From Streptomyces sp. NBC_00461 (GTDB taxonomy: Bacteria > Actinomycetota > Actinomycetes > Streptomycetales > Streptomycetaceae), in NCBI RefSeq assembly GCF_036013935.1, contig NZ_CP107902.1:9891001-9955000 (forward strand): a DNA stretch of 64,000 nt. The letters are read 5' to 3'. Below, one piece after another: positions 51,487-60,384 of the stretch. A program made the translations under genes and the position numbers. The notes under the pieces are model-generated. The model was given only the letters and a program-made list of their open reading frames with translations, was not told the DNA's origin and ran no database searches. How positions within the stretch are numbered: the stretch's first letter is position 1; each line of letters starts with the position of its first letter.

Positions 51487-53205
51487 GTGCCCACCCCGCT
51501 CGACCACGAGTTCGTCCGCGCGGTGGCCCGCGCCGCCGACCGGCCGGCCGCCCCGCTCGCGGCCGGCCCCGACGAGGAACCCGCCGGTGTGGCCCACCGC
51601 GCCCTGGCGCGCCGGGTGAAGACTCTGGTCGCGGCGTACCGTTCCCCGGACTCGGCACTGCACGGCAGCGGTCAGGCCGTCGCCGCCTCGATGACCCACG
51701 TCCGTGCCCTGCGGGCGGCGCAGACCGCCACCGGTCTCTTCGCCGGCGGCGACAACGTGCAGTCGCCGCCGGACTCCGCGTTCACCGTCAACGACGTGTG
51801 CGACGCGCACGTCCTCGCCGCGGGCGCGGGGCCGGAGCTGCGCCACGTCACGGACGCGCTCGCCGAGATCGCCGGCGCCGCCACGGGCAGTCTCCTGACC
51901 GGTGGGGTGCACACCCCGAACCACCGCTGGGAGCTGTGCGCGGCGCTGGCCCGGCTGCACCGGTCGTTCCCCGACGACCGGCTGCTCGCCCGCGTCGAGG
52001 AGTGGCTCGCCGAAGGCATCGACATCGACGCGGAGGGCCTGTACTCGGAACGCAGCGCCAACTACGCGGCCCACGTGTCCAACCCCTCGCTGCTGCTGCT
52101 GGCCGACGTCCTCGGCCGCACCGACCTGCTGGACGCCGTCGAACGCAACCTCGCCACCACCCTGGACCTCATCAGGCCGGACGGCACGGTGGAGACCGTC
52201 CACTCGCGGCGGCAGGACCAGCACCACCCGTTCCCGCTGGCGCCCTACCTGCCGCACTACCGGCTGCTCGCGATCCGTACCGGACGGGGCGACTTCAGCC
52301 GTGCGGCGCGACTGGCGGCCGCCGGCGGCATCGACGACCCCGACCTGCTCGCCCAGACCCTCCTCACCCCGGACCTGCGCCGCCCGCTGCCGGAACCGGC
52401 CGCCCCGACACTTCCGCGCCACCGGTACCTCGCCACCGCGCGCCTCGCCGCACGGGCCTCCACCACCGCGCACACGGTGGTGTACGGCGGCTCGGACGTG
52501 CCCGAGCACCGGCGCATCCGCTCGGGCCTCGCCTGCAATCCCACCTTCCTGCGCCTGTTCGCCGGCGACGCCGTACTCGACGCGGTCCGGCTGTCGCGGG
52601 GATTCTTCGACCTGGGCCCGTTCCGCGCCGCCGGCATGCAACGGCTCGCCGACATCCGGTACCGGCTCGCCGAAACCCTCACGGCCGCCTACTACCAGCC
52701 GCTCCCGCCCGACCGGCGCCAGGGCGACGGCGTCCACCGGATGGCGGACGAGGGACGCTTCTCGGCCGCGATGGCCTTCCCGGACCGGCCTCGGGACGAG
52801 GTCACACAGACGACCCGCGTCGACGTGGACCTCCGGGACGACGGTGCCGACCTGCGGATCGACATCAGCGGACCACGGGTGCCCTGGGCCCTCGAACTGA
52901 CCTTCCGGCCGGGCGGCGTCCCGGACGGCGCCGTACCCATCGGCGACGCCCGCTGGTGCCTGACGAGCGGACCGATGACCTACCGGGTGGGTGAGGACGA
53001 GATCCGGGTCGAGGTCGGCGTCGAGGCCGGGGAACCACTGGCCGGGCCGGACCGGAGCGACGTACTGCGATACGACCCGGGTGAGGAATACACCGTGGTG
53101 GGCGGCACGGACGCGACGACCGGGAACCGGGTCTACGTCGGCGGCCAGGGCCCGCAGACACTGACGGTCGCGCTGCGTGCCCACCGGCCCGCACCTGCCG
53201 TGTGA
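51487..53205 (+). CDS. Putative cytoplasmic glycan lyase/hydrolase A (heparinase II/III-like toroid)
   Basis: A 572-aa soluble protein without signal peptide; GTG 51487 lies 2 bp after the permease stop. The first 350 residues are helical. They carry features seen in toroid-type polysaccharide lyases: a conserved NHRWELCAALARLHR (Asn145-His146), LYSERSANYAAHVSNPSLLL (Tyr193), and LIRPDGTVETVHSRRQDQ. The last 200 residues are beta-rich (VDVDLRDDGADLRIDISG, VRVEVGVEAGEPL-like strands), as in the beta-sandwich of heparinase II/III families. I infer that it cleaves an imported oligosaccharide; the family is not firmly recognised, and an unrelated toroid hydrolase remains possible. Confidence 0.6.
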   Translation: MPTPLDHEFVRAVARAADRPAAPLAAGPDEEPAGVAHRALARRVKTLVAAYRSPDSALHGSGQAVAASMTHVRALRAAQTATGLFAGGDNVQSPPDSAFTVNDVCDAHVLAAGAGPELRHVTDALAEIAGAATGSLLTGGVHTPNHRWELCAALARLHRSFPDDRLLARVEEWLAEGIDIDAEGLYSERSANYAAHVSNPSLLLLADVLGRTDLLDAVERNLATTLDLIRPDGTVETVHSRRQDQHHPFPLAPYLPHYRLLAIRTGRGDFSRAARLAAAGGIDDPDLLAQTLLTPDLRRPLPEPAAPTLPRHRYLATARLAARASTTAHTVVYGGSDVPEHRRIRSGLACNPTFLRLFAGDAVLDAVRLSRGFFDLGPFRAAGMQRLADIRYRLAETLTAAYYQPLPPDRRQGDGVHRMADEGRFSAAMAFPDRPRDEVTQTTRVDVDLRDDGADLRIDISGPRVPWALELTFRPGGVPDGAVPIGDARWCLTSGPMTYRVGEDEIRVEVGVEAGEPLAGPDRSDVLRYDPGEEYTVVGGTDATTGNRVYVGGQGPQTLTVALRAHRPAPAV

Positions 53206-53253
53206 CCCCGACACCCACGCCATGGCCACCTCAGGCATGAAGGGCTGAACCCC

Positions 53254-55107
53254 GTGCACCTCCCGCACCCTCCCGTGTACCTCCCCCACCAGCGCGGCCC
53301 GCTGCACGACCTGCCGGACAGCCCCGAGGCGTACGACACCGTCCTCGCCGACGTCGTCGAGCAGGCCCTGGCCCGGATCACGCCGGAGGGCAATCTCGAA
53401 CACCCCGACTGCGTCGACGACATCGGCGACACCTCCCTCGGCATGACCTCGTTGCTGGTGCTCGCCCTGCAGCGCACCGGGGACCCACGCCTGCCCGAGG
53501 CGGTGCACCGCAGCCTCGCCTTCCACCTGCGCGAACGGGTCCACGTCGAGGACAACCCCGGCTACCCGAACCTGCGGATCCGCAACTCGGGTTTCCCGTA
53601 CGCCCGTTACGTCCTGGAGGCGGGCAACCACCCCATCGGCGACTGGCCGAGCACCGTGTGGGCGCTGCTCCAGGCGGTCACCATCCTCGACGCCCCGGAC
53701 GGCCTCGTCGACACCGGCCGGCGCGCCCAACTCCTCGACGTGGCACGGGGCTACTGGCGCTGGCTCACCGAGGCGACCTTCTTCAACCCGCAGGAGGCCG
53801 GCAACCAGGCCATCGGCTGTGTGGTCGGCGGCCTGATGCTGGCGCGCCATCTGCCGCCGGAGGAGGGGGAGTTGGTCCGCGCTCGGGCGATCGGCCTCTA
53901 CGCCGACGAGATCCGCGCCCACCGTGTGAGCGACCGGGGCGCCCTGCTGCCACCCGAGCACGGCGGCGCCTACGACAACAACTACGGCCCGATCTCGCTC
54001 TCCTTTCTGGCCCAGGCCCACCGCGTCAGCGGCGAGGAGATCTTCGCCGAGGACGGTGACGCGCTCGCCCGCTACATCGACGCCCGCCTCACGGGCGGCG
54101 GCTTCGACAACGGCGGACCCCGCTACAGCGAGCAGCACTCCGGCTTCGAGTCGGTCCTCGGCCTGCGCTACTTCAGCCGCCGTATCAGCTCCGACCTGGG
54201 CCGCTACCGGGGCGACACCCGCTGGGGGCGGCACGCGGCCAAGCCCGACGGAGGGGTCGACGGCCACTTCGCCTGGATGCTGGTCTGGCAGATCCAGGAC
54301 CCCACCCGCTGGCACCGCACACCGTCGGCCACGCCCGCACGGCACCAACTCCGGGCGGGCACCGTCTCGGTGGCCTTCGACGACCGGATGGCTCCGTCAC
54401 TGGTCGAGGCGGCGGGCACCTACTACCTGCCGGCCGCCGTGAACCGGCAGCACGGCTTCGGCCCCGTGCTGGACGGGTTCGTGTTCTGCCGGCCCATGGG
54501 CGAGGTCCGGGTACGGGACCTGAGCGCCGACGGGCTCGTGGCGAAACTGGTGACCAAGCCGGTCGTCGGCCGCGACCACGTCCTGCGGCATGTGCGGTCC
54601 CTGTACGTCACCGACGGCACCGCCCTGTGGACGACGGTCGCAGTGGAACGCCTGCCCTCGGACGCGTATCTGCTCGCCGGGCTGCCCTACGCGGCCGACG
54701 ACGGCGACCGGGTGCGCCGGACGGCCGAGGGCGCGGTGGCGTCGGCGGGCGGGCTGCGGCTGACCCATCCGACGGCGCAGGGCACGGAGCACTTCGACGC
54801 CCGTGCCGAACTCACCCAGGAACAGGCGGCGTTCGAGCTCGCCGCCGACCCGCGCGGCTACGGCAACCCCGACGAGGGCTGGCGGCACCTGGTGAGCTCC
54901 ACGGCCCTGGAGGCGGGCCCGGTCCCGGGCACGCCGGACGACCTGCGCGTGTTCGCGGTGCGCTACGGCTCCCAGGAGGCGCCCACGGTATCCGTGGAAC
55001 GGACGGACGCGCGGCTCACCGTACGAACGGACGCCTTCACCGCGGTGATCGGCGCCGACGACGAGCGGGGGGAACCAGGGCTGACGCTGTGCGCGGTCAG
55101 TGAGTGA
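53254..55107 (+). CDS. Putative cytoplasmic glycan lyase/hydrolase B (toroid plus beta domain)
   Basis: A 617-aa soluble protein from GTG 53254, 48 bp after enzyme A. An all-helical N-terminal half (residues 20-330) contains tandem helix pairs, including EAGNQAIGCVVGGLMLARHL (Asn184-Gln185, at the position of the Asn-His pair of enzyme A), AYDNNYGPISLSFLAQAHRV (Tyr244) and GPRYSEQHSGFESVLGLRYF. A beta-rich half follows (VRVRDLSADGLVAKLVTKPV, SVERTDARLTVRTDAFTAVI). This matches the architecture of enzyme A at low sequence similarity. It probably acts on the same imported glycan. The 3' end overlaps the convergent kinase gene by 11 bp. I do not recognise a named family. Confidence 0.6.
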   Translation: MHLPHPPVYLPHQRGPLHDLPDSPEAYDTVLADVVEQALARITPEGNLEHPDCVDDIGDTSLGMTSLLVLALQRTGDPRLPEAVHRSLAFHLRERVHVEDNPGYPNLRIRNSGFPYARYVLEAGNHPIGDWPSTVWALLQAVTILDAPDGLVDTGRRAQLLDVARGYWRWLTEATFFNPQEAGNQAIGCVVGGLMLARHLPPEEGELVRARAIGLYADEIRAHRVSDRGALLPPEHGGAYDNNYGPISLSFLAQAHRVSGEEIFAEDGDALARYIDARLTGGGFDNGGPRYSEQHSGFESVLGLRYFSRRISSDLGRYRGDTRWGRHAAKPDGGVDGHFAWMLVWQIQDPTRWHRTPSATPARHQLRAGTVSVAFDDRMAPSLVEAAGTYYLPAAVNRQHGFGPVLDGFVFCRPMGEVRVRDLSADGLVAKLVTKPVVGRDHVLRHVRSLYVTDGTALWTTVAVERLPSDAYLLAGLPYAADDGDRVRRTAEGAVASAGGLRLTHPTAQGTEHFDARAELTQEQAAFELAADPRGYGNPDEGWRHLVSSTALEAGPVPGTPDDLRVFAVRYGSQEAPTVSVERTDARLTVRTDAFTAVIGADDERGEPGLTLCAVSE

Positions 55108-55759
55108 GGGCGAGTTCACCGACCGCCACCACCAGGTCCGCCCGTTCCCGGCTCGCGGCGACCAGCTCGGCATTGCGCTGGTCGCTGCGCAGCACCCACT
55201 CCACCGCCTCCTCGTGCCCCTTGCCGAACTCCTCGTGCCGGGCGATCAGCCGGCGCAGGCGCTCCCGCTCGTCCAACTCGCAGAACCACACCTCGTCGAG
55301 CCCGCTGCGGACCCGCGGCCACAGGCCCGTGTCGAGCAGGAAGTAGTTGCCCTCCGTCACCACCAGCCGGGCCGTCGGCGGCACCGGGACGGCCCCCGCG
55401 ATCGGCTGCTCCAGCACCCGCTCGAACGTCGGCGCGTACACCACCTCGTCGGCCCCCTGCCCGTCGTTCTCGCGCAGACGCCGCAGCAGTGCCGCGTACC
55501 CGGCCGCGTCGAAGGTGTCGGGCGCCCCCTTGCGGTCCCGGCGCCCGAGCCGCTCCAGCTCGGCGTCGGCGAGATGGAAACCGTCCAGGGGGACGTGCGC
55601 GACCCACGGCCGACCGGCCCCGTTCAGCTCGCGCACCAGGTTCTCGGCGAGCGTGGTCTTGCCCGCCCCGGGGCTGCCGGCGATGCCGAGGACCGCGCGG
55701 CGGCCGTCCCCGACGAGGGCGCGGGCACGGGTCAGCAGGTCGTCGAAGGTCAGCGGCAC
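55097..55759 (-). CDS. P-loop nucleoside/fructose-type kinase (uridine-kinase-like)
   Basis: A 220-aa protein from GTG 55759 (VPLTFDDLL). The P-loop GIAGSPGAGKTT spans residues 25-36, followed by HVPLDGFHLADAELERLG (Asp-Gly-Phe-His, the catalytic block of PRK/UdK-like kinases), VVTEGNYFLLD and RERLRRLIARHEEFGKG. The DGFH-x-GN pattern resembles the FrcK-like 'nucleoside/nucleotide kinase' group often found with sugar transporters. It would phosphorylate a sugar or nucleoside. It is convergent with the lyase-like gene and divergent from the NTF2-like gene. A frame extending to 55999 is not used. Confidence 0.83.
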   Translation of the reverse strand: MPLTFDDLLTRARALVGDGRRAVLGIAGSPGAGKTTLAENLVRELNGAGRPWVAHVPLDGFHLADAELERLGRRDRKGAPDTFDAAGYAALLRRLRENDGQGADEVVYAPTFERVLEQPIAGAVPVPPTARLVVTEGNYFLLDTGLWPRVRSGLDEVWFCELDERERLRRLIARHEEFGKGHEEAVEWVLRSDQRNAELVAASRERADLVVAVGELALTH

Positions 55760-55859
55760 ACAGCGAAGTGTGTCACCCGGCCGGCAGACAATGAATCCGG
55801 GCGGGCCGGGGAGTCGTCCCAGTACCACGGGGACACCACCACGGAAAGGAGCCGGTGCC

Positions 55860-56255
55860 GTGCCCGACGACGCAGCACAGATCCGCACACTGATCGAGAA
55901 GTGGGCCGAGGCCGTCCACCGCGGTGACCTCGACGGCGTACTCGCCGGCCACGCCGAGGACATCGTGATGTACGACGTCCCGCCACCGCACGAGGGCATC
56001 CACGGTCTCGCCGCCTACCGCGCGACCTGGCCGCCGTTCTTCGAGTGGCAGGCCCAGGGCGCCCGCTTCGACATCGAGACCCTCGACGTCACCGCCGGCG
56101 CCGACGTCGCCTACGCGCACGCGTTGCTGCGCTGCGGAACCCCGGAGGAACTGGCCGAACGCCCCACTCTGCGCCTGCGGCTGACACTCGGGCTGCGCAA
56201 GGAGCGGGAGCACTGGCTGGTCGCCCACGAGCACCACTCGTTCCCGCACGACTGA
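55860..56255 (+). CDS. SnoaL/NTF2-like small protein
   Basis: A 131-aa cone-shaped alpha+beta protein of the SnoaL-like type: IRTLIEKWAEAVHRGDLDGV, GHAEDIVMYDVPPPHEGIHG and a C-terminal strand set LRLRLTLGLRKEREHWLVAH. GTG 55860 follows AAGGAG by eight bases. Members bind small hydrophobic or sugar-like ligands; some are isomerases. Its position 55 bp before the phosphoglucomutase-like gene hints at co-transcription, but the function is unknown. Confidence 0.82.
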   Translation: MPDDAAQIRTLIEKWAEAVHRGDLDGVLAGHAEDIVMYDVPPPHEGIHGLAAYRATWPPFFEWQAQGARFDIETLDVTAGADVAYAHALLRCGTPEELAERPTLRLRLTLGLRKEREHWLVAHEHHSFPHD

Positions 56256-56309
56256 CCCATGTGGCGTGCGCCACGATGTGGATGCGCCAACGTGGGGAAC
56301 CGAAGGGGT

Positions 56310-57050
56310 ATGACGCAGCTCGGGCTCCCCGAAAACATCCAGGCGTGCCTCTTCGACCTCGACGGGGTCGTGACCCGGACGGCCGTCGTGCACGCGGCCG
56401 CATGGAAGGAGACGTTCGACGCGTTCCTGCGGGACCGCGAGGGCGACGGCTTCCGGCCCTTCGACTCCGGTGCCGACTACGACGAGTACGTCGACGGACG
56501 GCCACGCGCCGACGGCGTCCGCACCTTCCTCGCCTCCCGGGACATCGAACTGCCCGAAGGCAAGACCGACGACCCACCCGACGCACCGACGGTGAACGGC
56601 ATCGGCAACCGCAAGAACGCCCTGGTCCTGGAGAAGATCCGCACCGAGGGCGTCGAGGCGTACGACGGCACCCTGCGCTACATCGAGACCGTGCGCGCGC
56701 AGGGCCTGCGCACCGCGATCGTGTCCTCCAGCGCCAACACCCGTGACGTACTGCGCTCGATCAAGGCTGAGCACCTCTTCGACGTACGCGTCGACGGCGT
56801 GGTGGCCGCCGAACGCGGGCTGCCCGGCAAGCCGCACCCCGACACCTTCCTCGCGGCCGCCCGCGACCTCGGGGTCGAGCCGTCGCAGGCCGCCGTCTTC
56901 GAGGACGCCCTCGCCGGCATGGACGCCGGCCGTTCCGGTCACTTCGGATACGTCGTCGGCGTCGACCGCGTCGGACAGACCGACGCCCTGTACACACACG
57001 GTGCGGACCGGGTCGTCAAGGACCTCGCCGAACTGGGAGAGAACGCATGA
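56310..57050 (+). CDS. Beta-phosphoglucomutase-type HAD hydrolase
   Basis: A 246-aa HAD-superfamily protein. Nucleophile motif ACLFDLDGVVTRT holds Asp16 and Asp18. Motif II is TAIVSSSANT, and the Lys of motif III is in LPGKPHPDTFL. The acidic motif IV is AVFEDALAGMDAG. The cap has the WKETFDAFLRDREGD start. The ATG at 56310 is preceded by AAGGGG. Its TGA overlaps the ATG of the GH65 gene, so the two form a phosphorolysis pair: GH65 releases a beta-hexose 1-phosphate and this enzyme converts it to the 6-phosphate. Confidence 0.9.
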   Translation: MTQLGLPENIQACLFDLDGVVTRTAVVHAAAWKETFDAFLRDREGDGFRPFDSGADYDEYVDGRPRADGVRTFLASRDIELPEGKTDDPPDAPTVNGIGNRKNALVLEKIRTEGVEAYDGTLRYIETVRAQGLRTAIVSSSANTRDVLRSIKAEHLFDVRVDGVVAAERGLPGKPHPDTFLAAARDLGVEPSQAAVFEDALAGMDAGRSGHFGYVVGVDRVGQTDALYTHGADRVVKDLAELGENA

Positions 57051-59395
57051 TCACCCACCGGTCCTACACCGTCGAACCGTGGACCGTGCGGGAGACGCGC
57101 CTCGATCTGGACGTCCTGGCGCAGAGCGAGTCCGTCTTCGCGCTCTCCAACGGCCACGTCGGCTGGCGCGGCAACCTCGACGAGGGCGAACCGCACGGCT
57201 TGCCCGGTTCCTACCTCAGCGGAGTGCACGAGGTGCATCCGCTGCCCTACGCGGAGGCCGGATACGGGTATCCGGAGTCCGGCCAGACGGTCATCAACGT
57301 CACCAACGGCAAGGTGCTGCGGCTGCTGGTCGACGACGAGCCGTTCGACCTGCGCTACGGCCGTCTCGTCTCCCACGAGAGGGTGCTCGACCTGCGGCGG
57401 GGTGTACTGGAACGGACCTGTGAGTGGACCTCGCCCGCCGGAACCACCGTCCGGGTGCGCTCCACCCGCCTGGTCTCGCTCACTCAGCGTGCCGTCGCCG
57501 CCATCGCCTACGAGGTCGAGGCCGTCGGCAGCCGCTCCCGTGTGGTGATCCAGTCGGAGCTGGTCGCCAACGAGAGCCTGCCCGGGCCGGACGGCGACCC
57601 GCGCGCGGCCCAGGCACTGAAATCACCCCTTGAGGCCGAGGAGGACATCGCCGTCGGTCACCGGCTGCGCCTGGTGCACCGCACGCGTCGCAGCGGCCTG
57701 CGCGTGGCGGTGGCCGCCGACCACAACGTCACCGGTCCCGATCGGACCACGACCAGCAGCGAGAGCAACGTGGACGTGGCCCGGTTCACGATCACCTCGG
57801 TGCTGGAACCGGGCGAGCGCCTGCGCGTGGAGAAAATGGTCGCCCACGGCTGGTCCGCCGTACGCTCGCGGCCCGCGATGAGCGACCAGGTGGAGGCGGC
57901 GCTGGCGGCGGCAGGCCACAGCGGCTGGGACGGCCTCCTGGAGGACCAGCGGGCCTACCTCGACGACTTCTGGGCGCGTGCGGACGTCGAGGTCGACGGC
58001 GACGAGGAGATCCAGCAGGCCGTCCGCTTCGCGCTCTTCCACGTCCTGCAGGCCGGCGCCCGCGCCGAGCAGCGCGCGATCCCCGCCAAGGGCCTGACCG
58101 GATCCGGCTACGACGGTCACGCCTTCTGGGACACCGAGACCTTCGTCCTGCCCCTGCTCACCTACACCGCGCCCAATGCCGTGGCCGAGGCGCTGCGCTG
58201 GCGGCACAGCACCCTGCCCGCCGCCCGTGAACGCGCCGCCCAACTCGGCCTGAACGGCGCCGCGTTCCCCTGGCGCACCATCGAGGGCTCGGAAGGCTCG
58301 GCGTACTGGCCGGCCGGCACCGCGGCCTTCCATGTGAACGCCGCCGTCGCCCACGCCGTCGTGCGCTACACGGCGGCGACCGGAGACGACCGCTTCGAGC
58401 GCGAGGCCGGCGTCGAACTCCTGGTGGAAACCGCCCGTCTGTGGCGCTCGCTCGGTCACCACGACCACCGGGGCGCCTTCCACATCGACGGCGTCACCGG
58501 CCCGGACGAGTACAGCGCGATCGCCGACGACAACACGTACACCAACCTCATGGCCCGCCTGAACCTGCTGGCCGCCGCCGACGCCTGCGAGCGCCACCCT
58601 GATCTGGCGGCATCCCTCGGCGTCGACGACGAGGAGAGCGCGGTCTGGCGGGACGCCGCCGAGGCGATGCACATCCCGTACAACAGCGAACTCGGCGTGC
58701 ACGAGCAGCACGCCGGCTTCACCCGCTACCAGCGCTGGGACTTCGCCGCCACCGGCCCCGACCGGTACCCGCTGATGCTGCACTACCCGTACTTCGACCT
58801 CTACCGCAAACAGGTGATCAAACAGGCCGACCTGGTACTGGCGATGTACACCTGCGGCAGCTACTTCGACGAGGAACACGTCGCCCGCAACTTCGCCTAC
58901 TACGAGGCCCTGACCGTACGGGACTCCTCGCTGTCGGCGTGCGTCCAGGCCGTCATCGCCGCCCAGGCGGGCCATCTGCGCCTCGCCTACGACTACACGG
59001 CCGAGGCCGCCCTGATGGATCTGGCGAACCTGGAGCACAACACCCGCGACGGGCTGCACATCGCGTCGCTGGCCGGCACCTGGATGGCCCTGGTCATCGG
59101 GTTCGGCGGTCTGCGCCGCGAGGGCGACTCCCTGTGCTTCGCGCCGCGCCTGCCCGAGAAGTTCAGCCGCCTCGCCTTCACCCTCCAGCTGCTCGGTCGC
59201 CGGCTGCGCGTGGAGATCGGCCCGGACAAGGCCTCGTACACCCTGCTGACCGGGCCGCCGCTGACGATCCGGCACCACGGGGACCCGCTGACGGTGCAGG
59301 GCGGCGATCCCGTCGTCCGCGCCGTACCTCGGCCACCGGCCGGCCCTGCTCCCGGACAGCCACCGCACCGCAGCCCGGGCCCCAACTCCCGCTGA
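57047..59395 (+). CDS. GH65 family disaccharide phosphorylase
   Basis: A 782-aa protein with GH65 architecture: an N-terminal beta-sandwich (residues 1-270, beginning VFALSNGHVGWRGNLDEGEP), a linker, then an (alpha/alpha)6 barrel. The general acid is Glu488 in GVTGPDEYS. The barrel has WDTETFVLPLLTY and YRKQVIKQADLVLAMYTCGS (phosphate-binding Lys-Gln). A short C-terminal beta domain and a Pro-rich tail end it. It phosphorolyses alpha-glucosides such as maltose, trehalose, nigerose or kojibiose with inversion to beta-glucose 1-phosphate. The exact substrate is not decidable here. It is cotranslated with the phosphoglucomutase-type gene by a 4-bp overlap. Confidence 0.92.
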   Translation: MITHRSYTVEPWTVRETRLDLDVLAQSESVFALSNGHVGWRGNLDEGEPHGLPGSYLSGVHEVHPLPYAEAGYGYPESGQTVINVTNGKVLRLLVDDEPFDLRYGRLVSHERVLDLRRGVLERTCEWTSPAGTTVRVRSTRLVSLTQRAVAAIAYEVEAVGSRSRVVIQSELVANESLPGPDGDPRAAQALKSPLEAEEDIAVGHRLRLVHRTRRSGLRVAVAADHNVTGPDRTTTSSESNVDVARFTITSVLEPGERLRVEKMVAHGWSAVRSRPAMSDQVEAALAAAGHSGWDGLLEDQRAYLDDFWARADVEVDGDEEIQQAVRFALFHVLQAGARAEQRAIPAKGLTGSGYDGHAFWDTETFVLPLLTYTAPNAVAEALRWRHSTLPAARERAAQLGLNGAAFPWRTIEGSEGSAYWPAGTAAFHVNAAVAHAVVRYTAATGDDRFEREAGVELLVETARLWRSLGHHDHRGAFHIDGVTGPDEYSAIADDNTYTNLMARLNLLAAADACERHPDLAASLGVDDEESAVWRDAAEAMHIPYNSELGVHEQHAGFTRYQRWDFAATGPDRYPLMLHYPYFDLYRKQVIKQADLVLAMYTCGSYFDEEHVARNFAYYEALTVRDSSLSACVQAVIAAQAGHLRLAYDYTAEAALMDLANLEHNTRDGLHIASLAGTWMALVIGFGGLRREGDSLCFAPRLPEKFSRLAFTLQLLGRRLRVEIGPDKASYTLLTGPPLTIRHHGDPLTVQGGDPVVRAVPRPPAGPAPGQPPHRSPGPNSR

Positions 59396-59413
59396 CCGGG
59401 CCCCGCCGACCCC

Positions 59414-60373
59414 TCAGCCGCGCAGCTTCAGCTCCTTGCGCCACTTCATGAACTGCTGCTCCGGATCTCCCGTGTACGACCAGGGAGTCCGGGTCGCCCG
59501 AGGGCCCAGCATCCGCAGCAGGGCGGCGGCCTCCTCCTTGTCGCCCGAGTTGCAGGCCGCATGCGTCAGGTAGTTGAGGTCGCGCAGCTCACCGGGGGCG
59601 ATGCCGCTGTGCGTACGCCCCATGATCCAGCGCTGCCAGGTTCTGCGTACGTCACTGACGGCCCCGTCGTGGTTCCAGTGCTGCCCGAGGCCTACCGCCG
59701 ACTGGCTGCCCTTCGCCGCGTCGAGGGCGTACCGGTACTCCTCCACGCGCGCGTACTGCACGAGCACTGGCAGGGCGCAGCCCGGGGGTGCCACGCCGGC
59801 CGCGTCGCGGGCGAAGTCGTACATGAGGCCGTGTGTGCCGTGCCAGCGTGCCGAGTAGTAGTGCAGGACCTGAAGATGACCCTCCACGCTGTACGGGTCG
59901 CGCTGGTGCAACTCGTCCCACCAGCGCGCCAGTTCCTGCCGCCGCACCCCCGCGGCGTACAGCCGGGCCACCGAGATCAGCGAGATCCACGGCGTCGGGT
60001 CGTCCAGATAGGCCTCCGCGGCCTGCAGGCACGCCGTCACCGCGGTGTCGATGCGGTGCTGGTCGATGGGCACGCCCCGGCCCGCGGCGATGGCCAGGTT
60101 GAACGCCCGGGCCGTCTCCGTCGCCGCCCGCAGTACCAGCGCGTCGCCGCTGCGGGGCTCGGCCGCCAGCCAGGTCTCCGCCGTCGAACTGCTCGCACAG
60201 GCCTGTGCGAGCAGCCGCACCCGGTGGCCGCGGGCGAGCCAGTTGGGGCCGGTGACCCGCAGCAGGTCCCTCAGGCCCTGCCAGCGGCCGATGACGATGT
60301 CGTGGCAGGTGTCGCTGAGGGCCGTGTCCCCGCAGGCCTGGTCGAAGTCGGGAACGAATCGGTCTCTCGCCAT
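59414..60373 (-). CDS. Unrecognised 319-aa helical protein
   Basis: A soluble all-helical protein from ATG 60373, 11 bp downstream of the APC permease gene in the same direction. Its blocks are VPDFDQACGDTALSDTCHDI (three acidic/Cys residues), LLAQACASSSTAETWLAAEP and several tandem helical segments such as AVTACLQAAEAYLDDPTPWI and YSVEGHLQVLHYYSARWHGT. These resemble TPR/SEL1-like helical pairs but lack their consensus. Conserved Trp/Tyr-rich helices occur in the middle. I do not recognise it. Co-transcription with the permease suggests a link to that transport process. Confidence 0.7.
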   Translation of the reverse strand: MARDRFVPDFDQACGDTALSDTCHDIVIGRWQGLRDLLRVTGPNWLARGHRVRLLAQACASSSTAETWLAAEPRSGDALVLRAATETARAFNLAIAAGRGVPIDQHRIDTAVTACLQAAEAYLDDPTPWISLISVARLYAAGVRRQELARWWDELHQRDPYSVEGHLQVLHYYSARWHGTHGLMYDFARDAAGVAPPGCALPVLVQYARVEEYRYALDAAKGSQSAVGLGQHWNHDGAVSDVRRTWQRWIMGRTHSGIAPGELRDLNYLTHAACNSGDKEEAAALLRMLGPRATRTPWSYTGDPEQQFMKWRKELKLRG

Positions 60374-60384
60374 CGGGGTCTCCC

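Noticed and set aside
51442..54348. 968-aa minus-strand frame opposite the two lyase-like genes
   Set aside because: Antisense shadow; no motif, and the plus-strand frames have correct codon bias, ribosome binding sites and short gene spacing.
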